From Streptomyces sp. NBC_00247 (GTDB lineage: Bacteria; Actinomycetota; Actinomycetes; Streptomycetales; Streptomycetaceae), in contig NZ_CP108093.1 in NCBI RefSeq assembly GCF_036188265.1, forward strand, positions 620,001-684,000: a DNA stretch of 64,000 bases, in the 5' to 3' direction. A program made the translations under genes and the position numbers. Every line of letters starts with the position of its first letter. The first letter of the stretch is position 1. Positions 38,423 to 46,778 of this stretch are shown here, in pieces. The notes beneath the pieces were generated by a model that was not told the origin of the DNA, did no database searches, and worked only from the letters and a program-made list of their open reading frames with translations.

Positions 38423-38610
38423 AGCGTGTTCTGAGAGTCCCGGCGGGATCGACGCGGCACCTCGGCCACGACACCGACCGGGACCCGACCGGGACCCCGA
38501 CCATGATCCGCCGGACACCGCCCGGGGCGGCCGGCGCCACCGCACCACTTCACCCATGACCTCGTCCCACCAGCGGGGACGACCTCAAGAGCCAAGAGGA
38601 CGGGACAGCC

Positions 38611-39462
38611 ATGCCTTCTTTCGACACCCCTGAAGCGATCTCGGTCACCGCCCGCGTGGAGGCCGGATCCATCCAGTTCACGGCGGGCGACCGCCTCGAC
38701 ACCGTCGTCGCGGTGAGCCCTCGCGACCCGAAGCGGGACATGGACGTGCGGGCGGCCGGCCAGACCGAGGTGACGTACGCGAACGGCGCACTGATCGTCA
38801 GGACGCCCAAGTCCGGCCTGTTCGGCCGCACCGGAATCGTGGACGTGGCGGTCGAACTGCCCTCGGGCTCACGGATCGACATGACCGGCGCCTGGACCCA
38901 GGTAATCGGCGAGGGGCGCCTCGGCGAGGTCCGCGTGAAGACCTCGTCGGGCGACGTCCGCCTCGACTCGACCGGGCCCCTCCGACTGACCGCCTCCCAC
39001 GGTTCGGTCACCGTGGACCGGATCGAGGGGCAGGCCGAGATCACCACCAGCTCCGGGAGCCTGCGCATCGGCCTCGTCGACGGCCCGGCCGTCCTGAAGA
39101 ACTCGCACGGCACCACGACCGTCCGGGCCGTCACCGGCGACCTGCGGGTGAGCGGCGCCCACGGTGACATCGAGATCCACCGGGCGGAAGACTCGGTCAC
39201 CGCCACCACCGCCTACGGCACCTTGCGCGTCGGGGACGTGGCCCGGGGCACGGTCCAGCTGGAGACGAACTACGGGGCCATCGAGATCGGTGTCCGCGAG
39301 GGTTCGGCCGCCTGGCTCGACGCGAGTTCGGGCTCCGGCCAGGTACGCAACACGCTCACCGCGTCCGAGGCTCCGGCCGACTCCGCGAGCGCCGACACCG
39401 TCGTCAAGGTCCGCGCTCGGACCCGGCACGGCAACATCGACGTCCGCCGCGCCTCGAACTGA
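38611..39462 (+). CDS. DUF4097 beta-strand-repeat protein
   Basis: 283 residues from the ATG at 38611 with AGAGGA upstream. The protein is a run of short beta strands with repeated Ser/Gly-Asp turns: VRVKTSSGDVRLDSTG, LTASHGSVTVDRIEG, ITTSSGSLRIGLVDG, KNSHGTTTVRAVTGDLRVSGAHGDIEIH. This is the DUF4097 right-handed beta-helix pattern. There is no signal peptide, so it is probably cytoplasmic, unlike many DUF4097 proteins that are secreted. It sits between the RHH regulator and the ABC exporter. I recall this gene order from other Streptomyces genomes, which suggests a functional unit of unknown purpose. Confidence 0.85.
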   Translation: MPSFDTPEAISVTARVEAGSIQFTAGDRLDTVVAVSPRDPKRDMDVRAAGQTEVTYANGALIVRTPKSGLFGRTGIVDVAVELPSGSRIDMTGAWTQVIGEGRLGEVRVKTSSGDVRLDSTGPLRLTASHGSVTVDRIEGQAEITTSSGSLRIGLVDGPAVLKNSHGTTTVRAVTGDLRVSGAHGDIEIHRAEDSVTATTAYGTLRVGDVARGTVQLETNYGAIEIGVREGSAAWLDASSGSGQVRNTLTASEAPADSASADTVVKVRARTRHGNIDVRRASN

Positions 39463-39528
39463 CCGCGCGCAGGGCCGCCTTCGACCCTCTCACCCGCCCG
39501 CAGCCACTTCCTTCGACCGGGGGACCCG

Positions 39529-40566
39529 ATGCCTTCTCATGTCATGCCCACATCCAATCAGAGGGACGGCCGACCGTCCCCGGCCGCCGTCTCCGCCGTC
39601 GGCCTGCGCAAGTCCTACGGCGACAAGACCGTCCTCGACGGCATCGACCTGGCCGTCCCGGCCGGGTCCGTGTTCGCGCTGCTCGGTCCGAACGGGGCCG
39701 GCAAGACCACCGTCGTCAAGATCCTCTCGACCCTCATCACCCCCGACGCCGGCCAGGCCCAGGTCGCCGGCCACGACCTGGCCGCCGCGCCGCAGGCGGT
39801 ACGGGCCGCGATCGGCGTCACCGGCCAGTTCTCGGCGGTGGACGGCCTGATCACCGGCGAGGAGAACATGCTCCTCATGGCCGACCTGCACCACCTCCCC
39901 ACAACGGAGGGCAAGCGGGTCGCCGCCGGACTGCTGGAACGCTTCGACCTCACCGACGCGGCGAAGAAGCCCGCCTCCACCTACTCCGGCGGCATGAAAC
40001 GCCGCCTCGACATCGCCATGACCCTGGTCGGCGACCCCAGGATCATCTTCCTCGACGAACCCACCACCGGACTCGACCCCCGCTCCCGCCACACCATGTG
40101 GGGCATCATCCGCGAACTCGTCACCGGCGGCACCACCGTCTTCCTCACCACCCAGTACCTCGACGAAGCCGACGAACTCGCCGACCGCATCGCCGTCCTC
40201 CACGACGGCAGGATCGCCGCCGAAGGCACCGCCGACGAACTCAAGCGCCTCGTCCCCGGCGGACACGTCCGCCTCCGCTTCACCGACCCCGCCCCCTACC
40301 GCGAAGCCGCGACCGCCCTGCCCGACGCCGCCCGCGACGACGACGCCCTCACCCTCCAGATCCTCAGCGACGGCAGCCAGCGCGAACTGCGCACCATCCT
40401 CGACCGCCTCGACACCGCAGGCGTCGAAGCCGACGAACTCACCGTCCACACCCCCGACCTCGACGACGTGTTCTTCGCCCTCACCGACACCACCCGCGTC
40501 CCCCACCAGGCGGACCAGCAGGCCCCGCAGCCGCAGCCGCTCCCGTCCAAGGAGGACGTCCGATGA
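39529..40566 (+). CDS. DrrA-type ABC exporter ATPase
   Basis: 345-residue ATPase of the daunorubicin-resistance family: Walker A LLGPNGAGKTT, ITGEENMLLMADLHHLP, signature TYSGGMKRRLDIAMTLVGDP, Walker B IIFLDEPTTGLDPRSR and the C-terminal DrrA domain. The codons of its second half are almost uniformly C-ending. It is coupled by ATGA (40563-40566) to the permease. It probably exports a hydrophobic compound or envelope component; substrate unknown. Confidence 0.92.
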   Translation: MPSHVMPTSNQRDGRPSPAAVSAVGLRKSYGDKTVLDGIDLAVPAGSVFALLGPNGAGKTTVVKILSTLITPDAGQAQVAGHDLAAAPQAVRAAIGVTGQFSAVDGLITGEENMLLMADLHHLPTTEGKRVAAGLLERFDLTDAAKKPASTYSGGMKRRLDIAMTLVGDPRIIFLDEPTTGLDPRSRHTMWGIIRELVTGGTTVFLTTQYLDEADELADRIAVLHDGRIAAEGTADELKRLVPGGHVRLRFTDPAPYREAATALPDAARDDDALTLQILSDGSQRELRTILDRLDTAGVEADELTVHTPDLDDVFFALTDTTRVPHQADQQAPQPQPLPSKEDVR

Positions 40567-41354
40567 GCTCCCTCTCCCTCGCCGTGCGCGACTCGTCCAC
40601 GATGCTGCGCCGCAACCTGCTGCACGTGCGGCGCTACCCCTCGCTCACGCTGAACCTGCTGCTCACGCCGGTGATGCTGCTCCTGCTCTTCGTCTACGTC
40701 TTCGGCGACACCATGAGCGCGGGCATCGGCGGTGGCGGCGCGGACCGCTCCGAGTACCTCAGGTACCTGGTCCCCGGCATCCTGATGCTGACCATCGGCG
40801 GAACCACCATCGGCAGTGCGGTCTCCGTCTCGATGGACATGACCGAGGGCATCATCGCCCGCTTCCGCACCATGGCGATCCACCGGGGATCGGTCCTCAT
40901 CGGCCACGTCCTCGGCAGCGTGCTGCAGTGCGTGATGAGCGTGGTCCTGGTCGCCGCCGTCGCGGTGGCGATCGGATTCCGGTCCGCGGACGCCACCGTG
41001 CTGGAGTGGCTGGCAGCGGTGGGACTTCTGACGCTCGTCTCCCTCGCCCTCACCTGGATCGCCGTCGGCATGGGCCTGTCCAGCCCGAACGTCGAGGCGG
41101 CGAGCAACAACGCGATGCCGCTGATGATCCTGCCGCTCCTCTCCAGCGCGTTCGTCCCGCTCGACGCGATGCCCGGCTGGTTCCAGCCGGTCGCCGAGTA
41201 CCAGCCGTTCACCCCGGCCATCGAGACCCTGCGCGGACTCCTGCTCGGCACTGAGATCGGCGACAACGGTCTCATCGCCGTCGCCTGGTGCCTGGGCCTC
41301 TCGGTCCTCGGCTACCTCTGGTCCACGTCTCTCTACGACCGCGACCCGAAGTAG
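40563..41354 (+). CDS. DrrB-type ABC-2 permease
   Basis: 263-residue ABC-2 membrane component with six predicted helices and the family segments LRRNLLHVRRYPSLTLNLLLTPVMLLLLFVYVFG and PLMILPLLSSAFVPLDAMPGWFQPVAEYQPFTPAIETLRGLLLG. It completes the exporter with the preceding ATPase. A strong terminator 20 bases downstream ends the unit. Confidence 0.92.
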   Translation: MSSLSLAVRDSSTMLRRNLLHVRRYPSLTLNLLLTPVMLLLLFVYVFGDTMSAGIGGGGADRSEYLRYLVPGILMLTIGGTTIGSAVSVSMDMTEGIIARFRTMAIHRGSVLIGHVLGSVLQCVMSVVLVAAVAVAIGFRSADATVLEWLAAVGLLTLVSLALTWIAVGMGLSSPNVEAASNNAMPLMILPLLSSAFVPLDAMPGWFQPVAEYQPFTPAIETLRGLLLGTEIGDNGLIAVAWCLGLSVLGYLWSTSLYDRDPK

Positions 41355-41373
41355 CCCGCGCGACCGGTCCGGC

Positions 41374-41402
41374 GGCGCGTCCGACACCCCGTCGGACGCG
41401 CC
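41374..41402 (+). terminator. Perfect hairpin terminator
   Basis: GGCGCGTCCGAC (41374-41385) pairs perfectly with GTCGGACGCGCC (41391-41402) around a 5-base loop, 20 bases after the exporter permease. Confidence 0.85.
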
Positions 41403-41473
41403 GACCGCGCCTGTGCGGGAACACCGCCCGCTCATCCGACCGGAACGGCCGGAGACGGCCTAGCGTGACGCCC

Positions 41474-42568
41474 ATGCGCGTACTCGTCACAGGCGGAGCA
41501 GGGTTCATCGGATCGCACATCACCACGGCGCTGGTCGCGGCCGGCCACGAGGCGGTGGTGCTCGACGCGCTGCTGCCCTCGGCCCACCCCGGGGGAACGG
41601 CTCCGGATGGGCCGTACGAGCGGCTGGTCGTCGCGGACGTACGGGACCCAGCGGCCGTGGCCGGGGCGCTGGTGGGGGTGGACGCGGTCTGCCACCAGGC
41701 GGCGATGGTCGGACTGGGCAAGGACTTCGCCGACGCACCGCTCTACGTCGGCTGCAACGACCTGGGTACGGCGGTGCTGCTCGCCGGAATGGCGGCGGCC
41801 GGGGTCCGGGATCTGGTGCTGGCCGGGTCGATGGTCGTGTACGGCGAGGGGAAGTACGACTGCCTGCGGCACGGGCCGGTCCGGCCGGGTCCGCGCGCCC
41901 GGCACGACCTGGAGGCGGGCCGCTTCGAGCCCCGCTGTCCGTCCTGCGGTGCGGACCTCGTACCCGGGCTGGTCCCCGAGGACGCTCCGGCGGACCCCCG
42001 GAACGTCTACGCCGCCAGCAAACTCGCCCAGGAGCACCTGGCCGCCGCGTGGGCGCGCGCGACGGACGGCCGGGCGGTGTCGCTCCGGTACCACAACGTC
42101 TACGGGCCCGGGATGCCGCGCGACACGCCGTACGCCGGGGTCGCCTCGCTGTTCCGGTCCGCGCTGGCGCGCGGCGAGGCTCCCCGGGTCTTCGAGGACG
42201 GCGGGCAGCGACGCGATTTCGTGCACGTGGCCGATGTCGCCGCGGCGGCGGTGGCGGCGCTCACCGCGCTCCCGCAGCGCGCTCCGGGCGGCCTCACCGC
42301 GTACAACACCGGTAGCGGGGAGCCGCACACCATCGGGGAGATGGCGGCGGCGCTCGCCTCCGCGTACGGCGGTCCGCCCCCGGTCGTCACCGGGGAGTTC
42401 CGGCTCGGGGACGTACGCCACGTGACGGCCGACTCCCGGCGGCTGCGGGCGGAACTGGGCTGGCTGCCGCGCGTGGGGTTCGCCGACGGTATGCGGGAGT
42501 TCGCCTCCGCGCCGCAGCGGGGAGGGGCGTCCGCGCCCCCGGACGGCGCCCGTCTCGCGGATGTCTGA
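41474..42568 (+). CDS. NAD-dependent epimerase/dehydratase
   Basis: 364-residue extended SDR enzyme acting on nucleotide sugars. Motifs: VTGGAGFIGSH at the N-terminus, HQAAMVGLG, AGSMVVYGEG, the catalytic YAASK, YHNVYGPGMPRDTPYAG and FVHVADVA. An insertion around residues 153-162 has RCPSCGADL, a Cys pair not usual in UDP-glucose 4-epimerase, possibly a small metal site. It lies first in a run of envelope-sugar genes and is probably the source of an activated sugar for the next glycosyltransferase. Confidence 0.88.
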   Translation: MRVLVTGGAGFIGSHITTALVAAGHEAVVLDALLPSAHPGGTAPDGPYERLVVADVRDPAAVAGALVGVDAVCHQAAMVGLGKDFADAPLYVGCNDLGTAVLLAGMAAAGVRDLVLAGSMVVYGEGKYDCLRHGPVRPGPRARHDLEAGRFEPRCPSCGADLVPGLVPEDAPADPRNVYAASKLAQEHLAAAWARATDGRAVSLRYHNVYGPGMPRDTPYAGVASLFRSALARGEAPRVFEDGGQRRDFVHVADVAAAAVAALTALPQRAPGGLTAYNTGSGEPHTIGEMAAALASAYGGPPPVVTGEFRLGDVRHVTADSRRLRAELGWLPRVGFADGMREFASAPQRGGASAPPDGARLADV

Positions 42569-42639
42569 CGGAGGGACACGGTGGTGCGGGGCGCCCGGCA
42601 CGGGACGGCCACCCGAGAGACGTCACCGTTTCGCGGGGC

Positions 42640-42657
42640 GCATTTGCAGGCAAATGC
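42640..42657. promoter_or_regulatory. 18-bp palindrome, operator candidate
   Basis: GCATTTGC-AG-GCAAATGC is a perfect inverted repeat whose AT-rich core stands out in GC-rich sequence. It lies 18 bases upstream of the glycosyltransferase start and could be bound by a dimeric repressor. The cognate regulator is unknown. Confidence 0.55.
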
Positions 42658-42675
42658 CCGATCCGTCTTCATAGG

Positions 42676-43416
42676 GTGAGCCGGGTGACCGATACCTCGA
42701 CCACCGACTCTTCCCCCATCCCCTTCCTCGTCGACGTGGTGCTGCCCTGCCTGGACGAAGCCGCGGCCCTTCCCCGGGTGCTGGCCCGTATCCCCGCGGG
42801 CTGGCGCGCGATCGTCGTCGACAACGGTTCGACCGACGGCTCGGCGGAGGTGGCGCGTTCGCTGGGCGCCACCGTCGTGCACGAGCCGCGACGCGGTTTC
42901 GGGTCCGCGTGCCATGCGGGACTCGCCGCCGCCGAGGCGGAGTTCGTCTGCTTCTGCGACTGCGACGACTCGCTGGACCCCGGTCTGCTGCCCTCGTTCG
43001 TCACGCGGGTGGCCTCGGGCGACTGCGACCTCGTACTGGGGCGCCGCCGCCCCGAGGGGCGCGGCGCCTGGCCGTTGCACGCCCGCGTCGCCAACATCGC
43101 GCTCGCCGTGATGCTGCGGCGCCGCACGGGTCTGCGGCTGCGGGACCTCGGCCCGCTGCGCGCGGGACGCCGGACGGAGCTGCTGGCCCTCGACCTCACC
43201 GACCGCCGCAGCGGATACCCGCTCCAGATGGTGGTGCGGGCCTCCGACTCGGGGCTCAGGATCGCCGAGGCCGATGTCCCCTACCGCCCCCGTACCGGCA
43301 GGTCCAAGGTCACCGGGACCTGGCGGGGCACGTGGCACGCGGTGCTCGACATGCGGGCGGTGCTGCGGGAACCGCCGCTCGCGCGCACCGCCGTACGGAC
43401 GGAGTCCTGTCGATGA
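42676..43416 (+). CDS. Family 2 glycosyltransferase
   Basis: 247-codon frame encoding a GT-A fold transferase of the dolichyl-phosphate-mannose-synthase type: VDVVLPCLDEAAALPRVL, IVVDNGSTDGSAEVA, the DxD region CFCDCDDSLDPGL and the acceptor-loop RRTGLRLRDLGPLRAGRR. There is no C-terminal membrane helix. The start may be GTG 42676 or, more likely, GTG 42685, which has AGGGTGAG upstream. It is coupled by ATGA to the DUF2064 gene. Confidence 0.9.
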   Translation: MSRVTDTSTTDSSPIPFLVDVVLPCLDEAAALPRVLARIPAGWRAIVVDNGSTDGSAEVARSLGATVVHEPRRGFGSACHAGLAAAEAEFVCFCDCDDSLDPGLLPSFVTRVASGDCDLVLGRRRPEGRGAWPLHARVANIALAVMLRRRTGLRLRDLGPLRAGRRTELLALDLTDRRSGYPLQMVVRASDSGLRIAEADVPYRPRTGRSKVTGTWRGTWHAVLDMRAVLREPPLARTAVRTESCR

Positions 43417-44093
43417 TCCCGTCCGTACCGGCCTCCGCGGGCGCACCGCTCCCCTGCGGCCCCACCACGCTGCTGGTCATCGCGAAGGAACCGGTTCCCG
43501 GTCGCGTCAAGACCAGGCTCACCCCGCCGTTCAGCGCCGAGGAGGCGGCGGAGCTCGCCGCCGCGTCCCTCTCGGACACCCTGCTGACGGTGCTCTCCCT
43601 GCCGGCGGCGCGCCGGGTCCTCGTCCTGGAGGGCGGGCCCGGCCCCTGGCTGCCCCCGGGCATCGAGGTGGTGCCGCAGTCCTCCGGGGGACTGGACGAA
43701 CGGCTCGCCGCGGCGTTCGCGGGCTGCGACGGGCCGGCGCTCCTCATCGGCATGGACACCCCGCAGGTCGCACCCGCCCACGTGGCACCCGCGCTGGCGC
43801 CGGACGGGTGGGAGCGGTGCGAGGCCTGGTTCGGCGAGGCGGAGGACGGCGGGTTCTGGGCCCTCGGGCTCGCCGCCCCGGACCCCGCGCTCCTGCGCGG
43901 CGTCCCCATGTCCGTACCCGAGACGGGCGCGGTGCAGCGCGCGCGGCTGCTCGGCGCCGGGCTGACGGTGCGTGAGCTGCCGCGCCTGCGCGACGTGGAC
44001 ACCGCCGAGGACGCGGTACGGGTCGCCGGCCTCGCGCCGCACGGGCGGTTCGCCGCGACCCTGGACCGGCTGAACCGGGCAGCGGCCCGATGA
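43413..44093 (+). CDS. DUF2064 / TIGR04282-type nucleotidyl- or glycosyltransferase-like protein
   Basis: 226 residues with a Rossmann-like GT-A core: LLVIAKEPVPGRVKTRLTPPFSAEEAAELA, LIGMDTPQVAP, EDGGFWALGLA, LRDVDTAEDAVRVA. The K-T-R-L loop and MDTPQ pocket resemble nucleotidyltransferases of the CofC/MobA type. It follows the glycosyltransferase by a 4-base overlap and overlaps the methyltransferase likewise; this trio is conserved in actinobacteria, from memory. Function is not established. Confidence 0.85.
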   Translation: MIPSVPASAGAPLPCGPTTLLVIAKEPVPGRVKTRLTPPFSAEEAAELAAASLSDTLLTVLSLPAARRVLVLEGGPGPWLPPGIEVVPQSSGGLDERLAAAFAGCDGPALLIGMDTPQVAPAHVAPALAPDGWERCEAWFGEAEDGGFWALGLAAPDPALLRGVPMSVPETGAVQRARLLGAGLTVRELPRLRDVDTAEDAVRVAGLAPHGRFAATLDRLNRAAAR

Positions 44094-44884
44094 GCACCTC
44101 CCAGGCCGCGAGCAACGTCTCCTGGGCCGCCGACCCGTACGCGAACGCGCTGCGCTCCGGCCGCGGACCGCTCTTCCTGCGCCGGACGGACGGCCTGCTG
44201 ATGGAGCTGGACGTGGAGCGCTGGTGTCTGGGCGCCGACGACGCCGACTTGTCGGCCCTGCGCCGCTGCGAGGGCCCGGTGCTCGACATCGGCTGTGGGC
44301 CGGGCCGGCTGGTGGCGGCGCTGAGCCGGCGCGGGCACCGGGCACTCGGCATCGACGTGAGCGAGGCCGCCGTGGCCCGCACCCGAGGTCTCGGCGGGTG
44401 GGCCCTGCGGCGCAGTGTCTTCGACCCGCTGCCGGGCGAGGGCCGGTGGGGCACGGTGCTGTTGGCGGACGGCAACATCGGGATCGGTGGGGACCCGTCC
44501 GTGCTCCTGGAGCGGGTGGCGGCGCTGCTCGCCCCGGGGGGCCTCCTCGTCGTGGAGACGCACCCGCTCGACCTGGACGAACGGTCCGAGGTCCATCTCC
44601 ACGACGGAAGTACTACCGGCCCCGGGCGTCCGGACCCCCCGGAGCCGTTCCCGTGGGCCCGGCTCGGGACCCCCGCACTGCTGCGCCTCGCCCGTCCGCA
44701 GGGCTGGCGCGTGGTCGATCAGTGGGAGTCCGGCGGGCGGCCCTTCGTCTCCCTGCGCCGCCGCGCCGCCCGGCCGCTCCGGCGCAGGGCGGACAGGACG
44801 AACCAGAGTGCCGAGACGGCGAAGAGCACCCCGGTGACGAGGAGCCAGTTGCCGAGGAAGACGTCGACGGAGAGCCCGGTGTAA
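44090..44884 (+). CDS. Class I SAM-dependent methyltransferase
   Basis: 264-codon frame with motif I VLDIGCGPGRLVAAL, acidic GIDVSEAAVA and ALLAPGGLLVVETHPLD. The fold ends near WESGGRPFVSLRRR (about residue 224). The last 40 residues (RRADRTNQSAETAK and onwards) are low in hydrophobics and lie antisense to the membrane-protein gene at 44719-45333, so they may be run-on sequence. The gene is last in the epimerase-GT2-DUF2064-methyltransferase unit and is coupled by ATGA at 44090. Confidence 0.85.
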   Translation: MSTSQAASNVSWAADPYANALRSGRGPLFLRRTDGLLMELDVERWCLGADDADLSALRRCEGPVLDIGCGPGRLVAALSRRGHRALGIDVSEAAVARTRGLGGWALRRSVFDPLPGEGRWGTVLLADGNIGIGGDPSVLLERVAALLAPGGLLVVETHPLDLDERSEVHLHDGSTTGPGRPDPPEPFPWARLGTPALLRLARPQGWRVVDQWESGGRPFVSLRRRAARPLRRRADRTNQSAETAKSTPVTRSQLPRKTSTESPV

Positions 44885-45333
44885 CGCTCGTACCGTTCGG
44901 AGAGTCGTGCGATCAGCGGGAACTGGACCAGCAGGAGCAGCAGGGAGAGAAATGCCGGTACGCGTACGAAGTTGACCGCGCGGCGCCGGACACCGCCCGG
45001 GTCCGACCGCGCCCCCAGCGCCTCGCGCAGGGCGCGGTCGGCCGTCGAGTAGACGGGCAGCAGGACGAGATCGTGCACCACCGCCGCACCGGCGAACCAG
45101 AGCACGATCCGCGGGGTGTCGCCGTGCAGGAGCCGGACCCCGGCGTAGCCGGTCAGGGCGAAGGTCGCGGCCAGGAGCAGCAGGTGCAGCGGCCCCTCGC
45201 CGTACCGGCGGTGGAAGTGACCGGTGGCGCGCGGCCGGGTGCGCGGTCGCGCCGCCGTGCTCCCTCCCCCGCCCGTGCCCGTACCCCCGCCCGTGCGCGT
45301 TCCCCCGTCCGGGTCGTGCTCGCGGCCGGTCAC
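44719..45333 (-). CDS. Small integral membrane protein
   Basis: 204 residues from a GTG at 45333 that overlaps the stop of the molybdopterin oxidoreductase gene (45330-45333). A Gly/Thr/Arg-rich start precedes four hydrophobic segments (LHLLLLAATFALTGYAGVRLL, IVLWFAGAAVVHDLVLLPVY, FVRVPAFLSLLLLLVQFPLIA, VFLGNWLLVTGVLFAVSALWFVLSAL) and a basic tail. I do not recognise a family. Coupling suggests that it serves the b561/molybdopterin protein, for example as an electron-transfer or assembly partner. Its last 166 bases overlap the methyltransferase gene on the other strand. Confidence 0.75.
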   Translation of the reverse strand: MTGREHDPDGGTRTGGGTGTGGGGSTAARPRTRPRATGHFHRRYGEGPLHLLLLAATFALTGYAGVRLLHGDTPRIVLWFAGAAVVHDLVLLPVYSTADRALREALGARSDPGGVRRRAVNFVRVPAFLSLLLLLVQFPLIARLSERYERYTGLSVDVFLGNWLLVTGVLFAVSALWFVLSALRRSGRAARRRRETKGRPPDSH

Positions 45334-46625
45334 AGGGCACCGAAGGTCAGGGCGCCGACCCACTTGGTGTTCATGACGCCGGGGGCGGCCGGCACGATGA
45401 TCCGCGCCGGGTAGCCGTGGTCGGCCGACAGCGGCACGCCGTTGACCTCCAGGGCGAGGAGTGAGCGGCCGTCGCGCACCTGGTTGTCGCGCAGGGCTGC
45501 CTCGCGGAAGGAGCCGGCGCGTTGTACGGACTCCACGAGCACGCCCGGGGGCCGGTCGGGGAACCCGGCGACGGCCGCCAGGTCCCGCAGCCGCACCCCG
45601 CGCCACCACTGGTCGGAGGTGGACCATCCCTCCACGCAGGCGATGGGGAGCGCCGCGCTGTGCTGGTCCATCGCGAGGAGTGCGGCCCGGGTGAAGCGGA
45701 AGGTGCCGGCCGGTCCGCGTACGGTCAGGCGCCAGGCAGGTCCGATGTCGGCGGGGCGGATGTGGACGGAGGCGGCGGTCTTGTTGATCTGGAAGCCGGC
45801 CGGTCCGGTGCCCGGGTCCTCGACCCCGTGCGGGGTGAGCAGTGCGCTGGGGCGGAGCACGTCGGAGCTGCGCCCGGCCGTGGTGGCGAACAGGACCAGC
45901 GAACCGGCGCCCACCATGGCGAACGCACCGCGCCGGGAGAGCGTGGGCGGGGTGGGGGCCGGGGCGGCCAAGGTGTCCCTCTCCCCCGTCCCGCTCTCCC
46001 CCTTTCCGATCTCCCCCGCCGGCGTCTCCCCCGCCGGAATCCCGGCGCGCAGGACGCGTACCGCCGTGGGGAGCTTGAGGGCCGTGTGGCTGAGGAAGCC
46101 GGCCAGGAAGACCCACGCTCCGTAGAAGTGCAGCCGGTAGAAGGAGCCCGGGAAGACGTACTCCAGCTGGATGTTGAGGAGCCCGGTGACGAACTGGAAG
46201 AGCGCGCCGCCGACCAGCAGCACGACGGAGAGCCGCTCCAGCGCGTGCCCCACGGAGCGGACCGGCGGGAGCGCGAAGAGCCGGGGGATCACCGACCAGA
46301 GCTTGGCGAGGAGCACGGGGACCAGCACGGTGCCGAGGGTGACGTGGACTCCCTGTGTGAGCCGGTAGAGCCAGTGCGGGCCGGTCGGCCAGGCGAACAG
46401 GTAGAAGCCGAGCAGCCCCTTGTCCGGTGTCTTGTCGTTGACGGCCGCGAGATCCGGGTTGTACGCGGCGTACGAGAGGAGCCCGGTGACCGCCACCAGG
46501 GTCAGCCCGACGAGGAGGACGAGGCCGAGCACGGCGGTGAACCGCGCTCCCCGCAAGGGGCTGCGCCAGAAGTCGGGCCGGGTGGGTCCGGGCAGGGTAC
46601 GGAGGCGTCGCACGAGGTCACCCAT
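45330..46625 (-). CDS. Cytochrome b561-molybdopterin (sulfite-oxidase fold) fusion oxidoreductase
   Basis: 431 residues. The N-terminal half is a di-haem cytochrome b561-like membrane domain with four helices and His residues placed for haem binding (YRLTQGVHVTLGTVLVPVL, LHFYGAWVFLAGFLSHTALKL). A linker and second signal-anchor-like helix (FAMVGAGSLVLFATTAG) lead to a YedY/sulfite-oxidase-type Moco domain: LPIACVEGWSTSDQWWRGVRLRDL, with the molybdenum-ligating Cys, and DHGYPARIIVPAAPGVMNTKWV. It fuses what in E. coli are MsrQ-like and MsrP-like partners, suggesting quinone-linked reduction or oxidation at the outer face. It depends on molybdenum and so relates to modABC. Confidence 0.9.
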   Translation of the reverse strand: MGDLVRRLRTLPGPTRPDFWRSPLRGARFTAVLGLVLLVGLTLVAVTGLLSYAAYNPDLAAVNDKTPDKGLLGFYLFAWPTGPHWLYRLTQGVHVTLGTVLVPVLLAKLWSVIPRLFALPPVRSVGHALERLSVVLLVGGALFQFVTGLLNIQLEYVFPGSFYRLHFYGAWVFLAGFLSHTALKLPTAVRVLRAGIPAGETPAGEIGKGESGTGERDTLAAPAPTPPTLSRRGAFAMVGAGSLVLFATTAGRSSDVLRPSALLTPHGVEDPGTGPAGFQINKTAASVHIRPADIGPAWRLTVRGPAGTFRFTRAALLAMDQHSAALPIACVEGWSTSDQWWRGVRLRDLAAVAGFPDRPPGVLVESVQRAGSFREAALRDNQVRDGRSLLALEVNGVPLSADHGYPARIIVPAAPGVMNTKWVGALTFGAL

Positions 46626-46778
46626 GGTGCGACGGTAGGGCGCGGACTCTCCGGGTCCGGGGACGCGCTTCGCGGCGTGCGGGCCGGGTCACCCCGTCGA
46701 GTGGCCCGAATGCCCCGTCATGCGTGCGACGGCCCGGTCGGCCGGGGGAAACGTCCGCCCGCGGCTTAGCGTGCCGGG

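Noticed and set aside
37910-38610. HicAB toxin-antitoxin module
   Set aside because: Only a HicB-like RHH protein is present; no short HicA-like toxin gene lies on either side.
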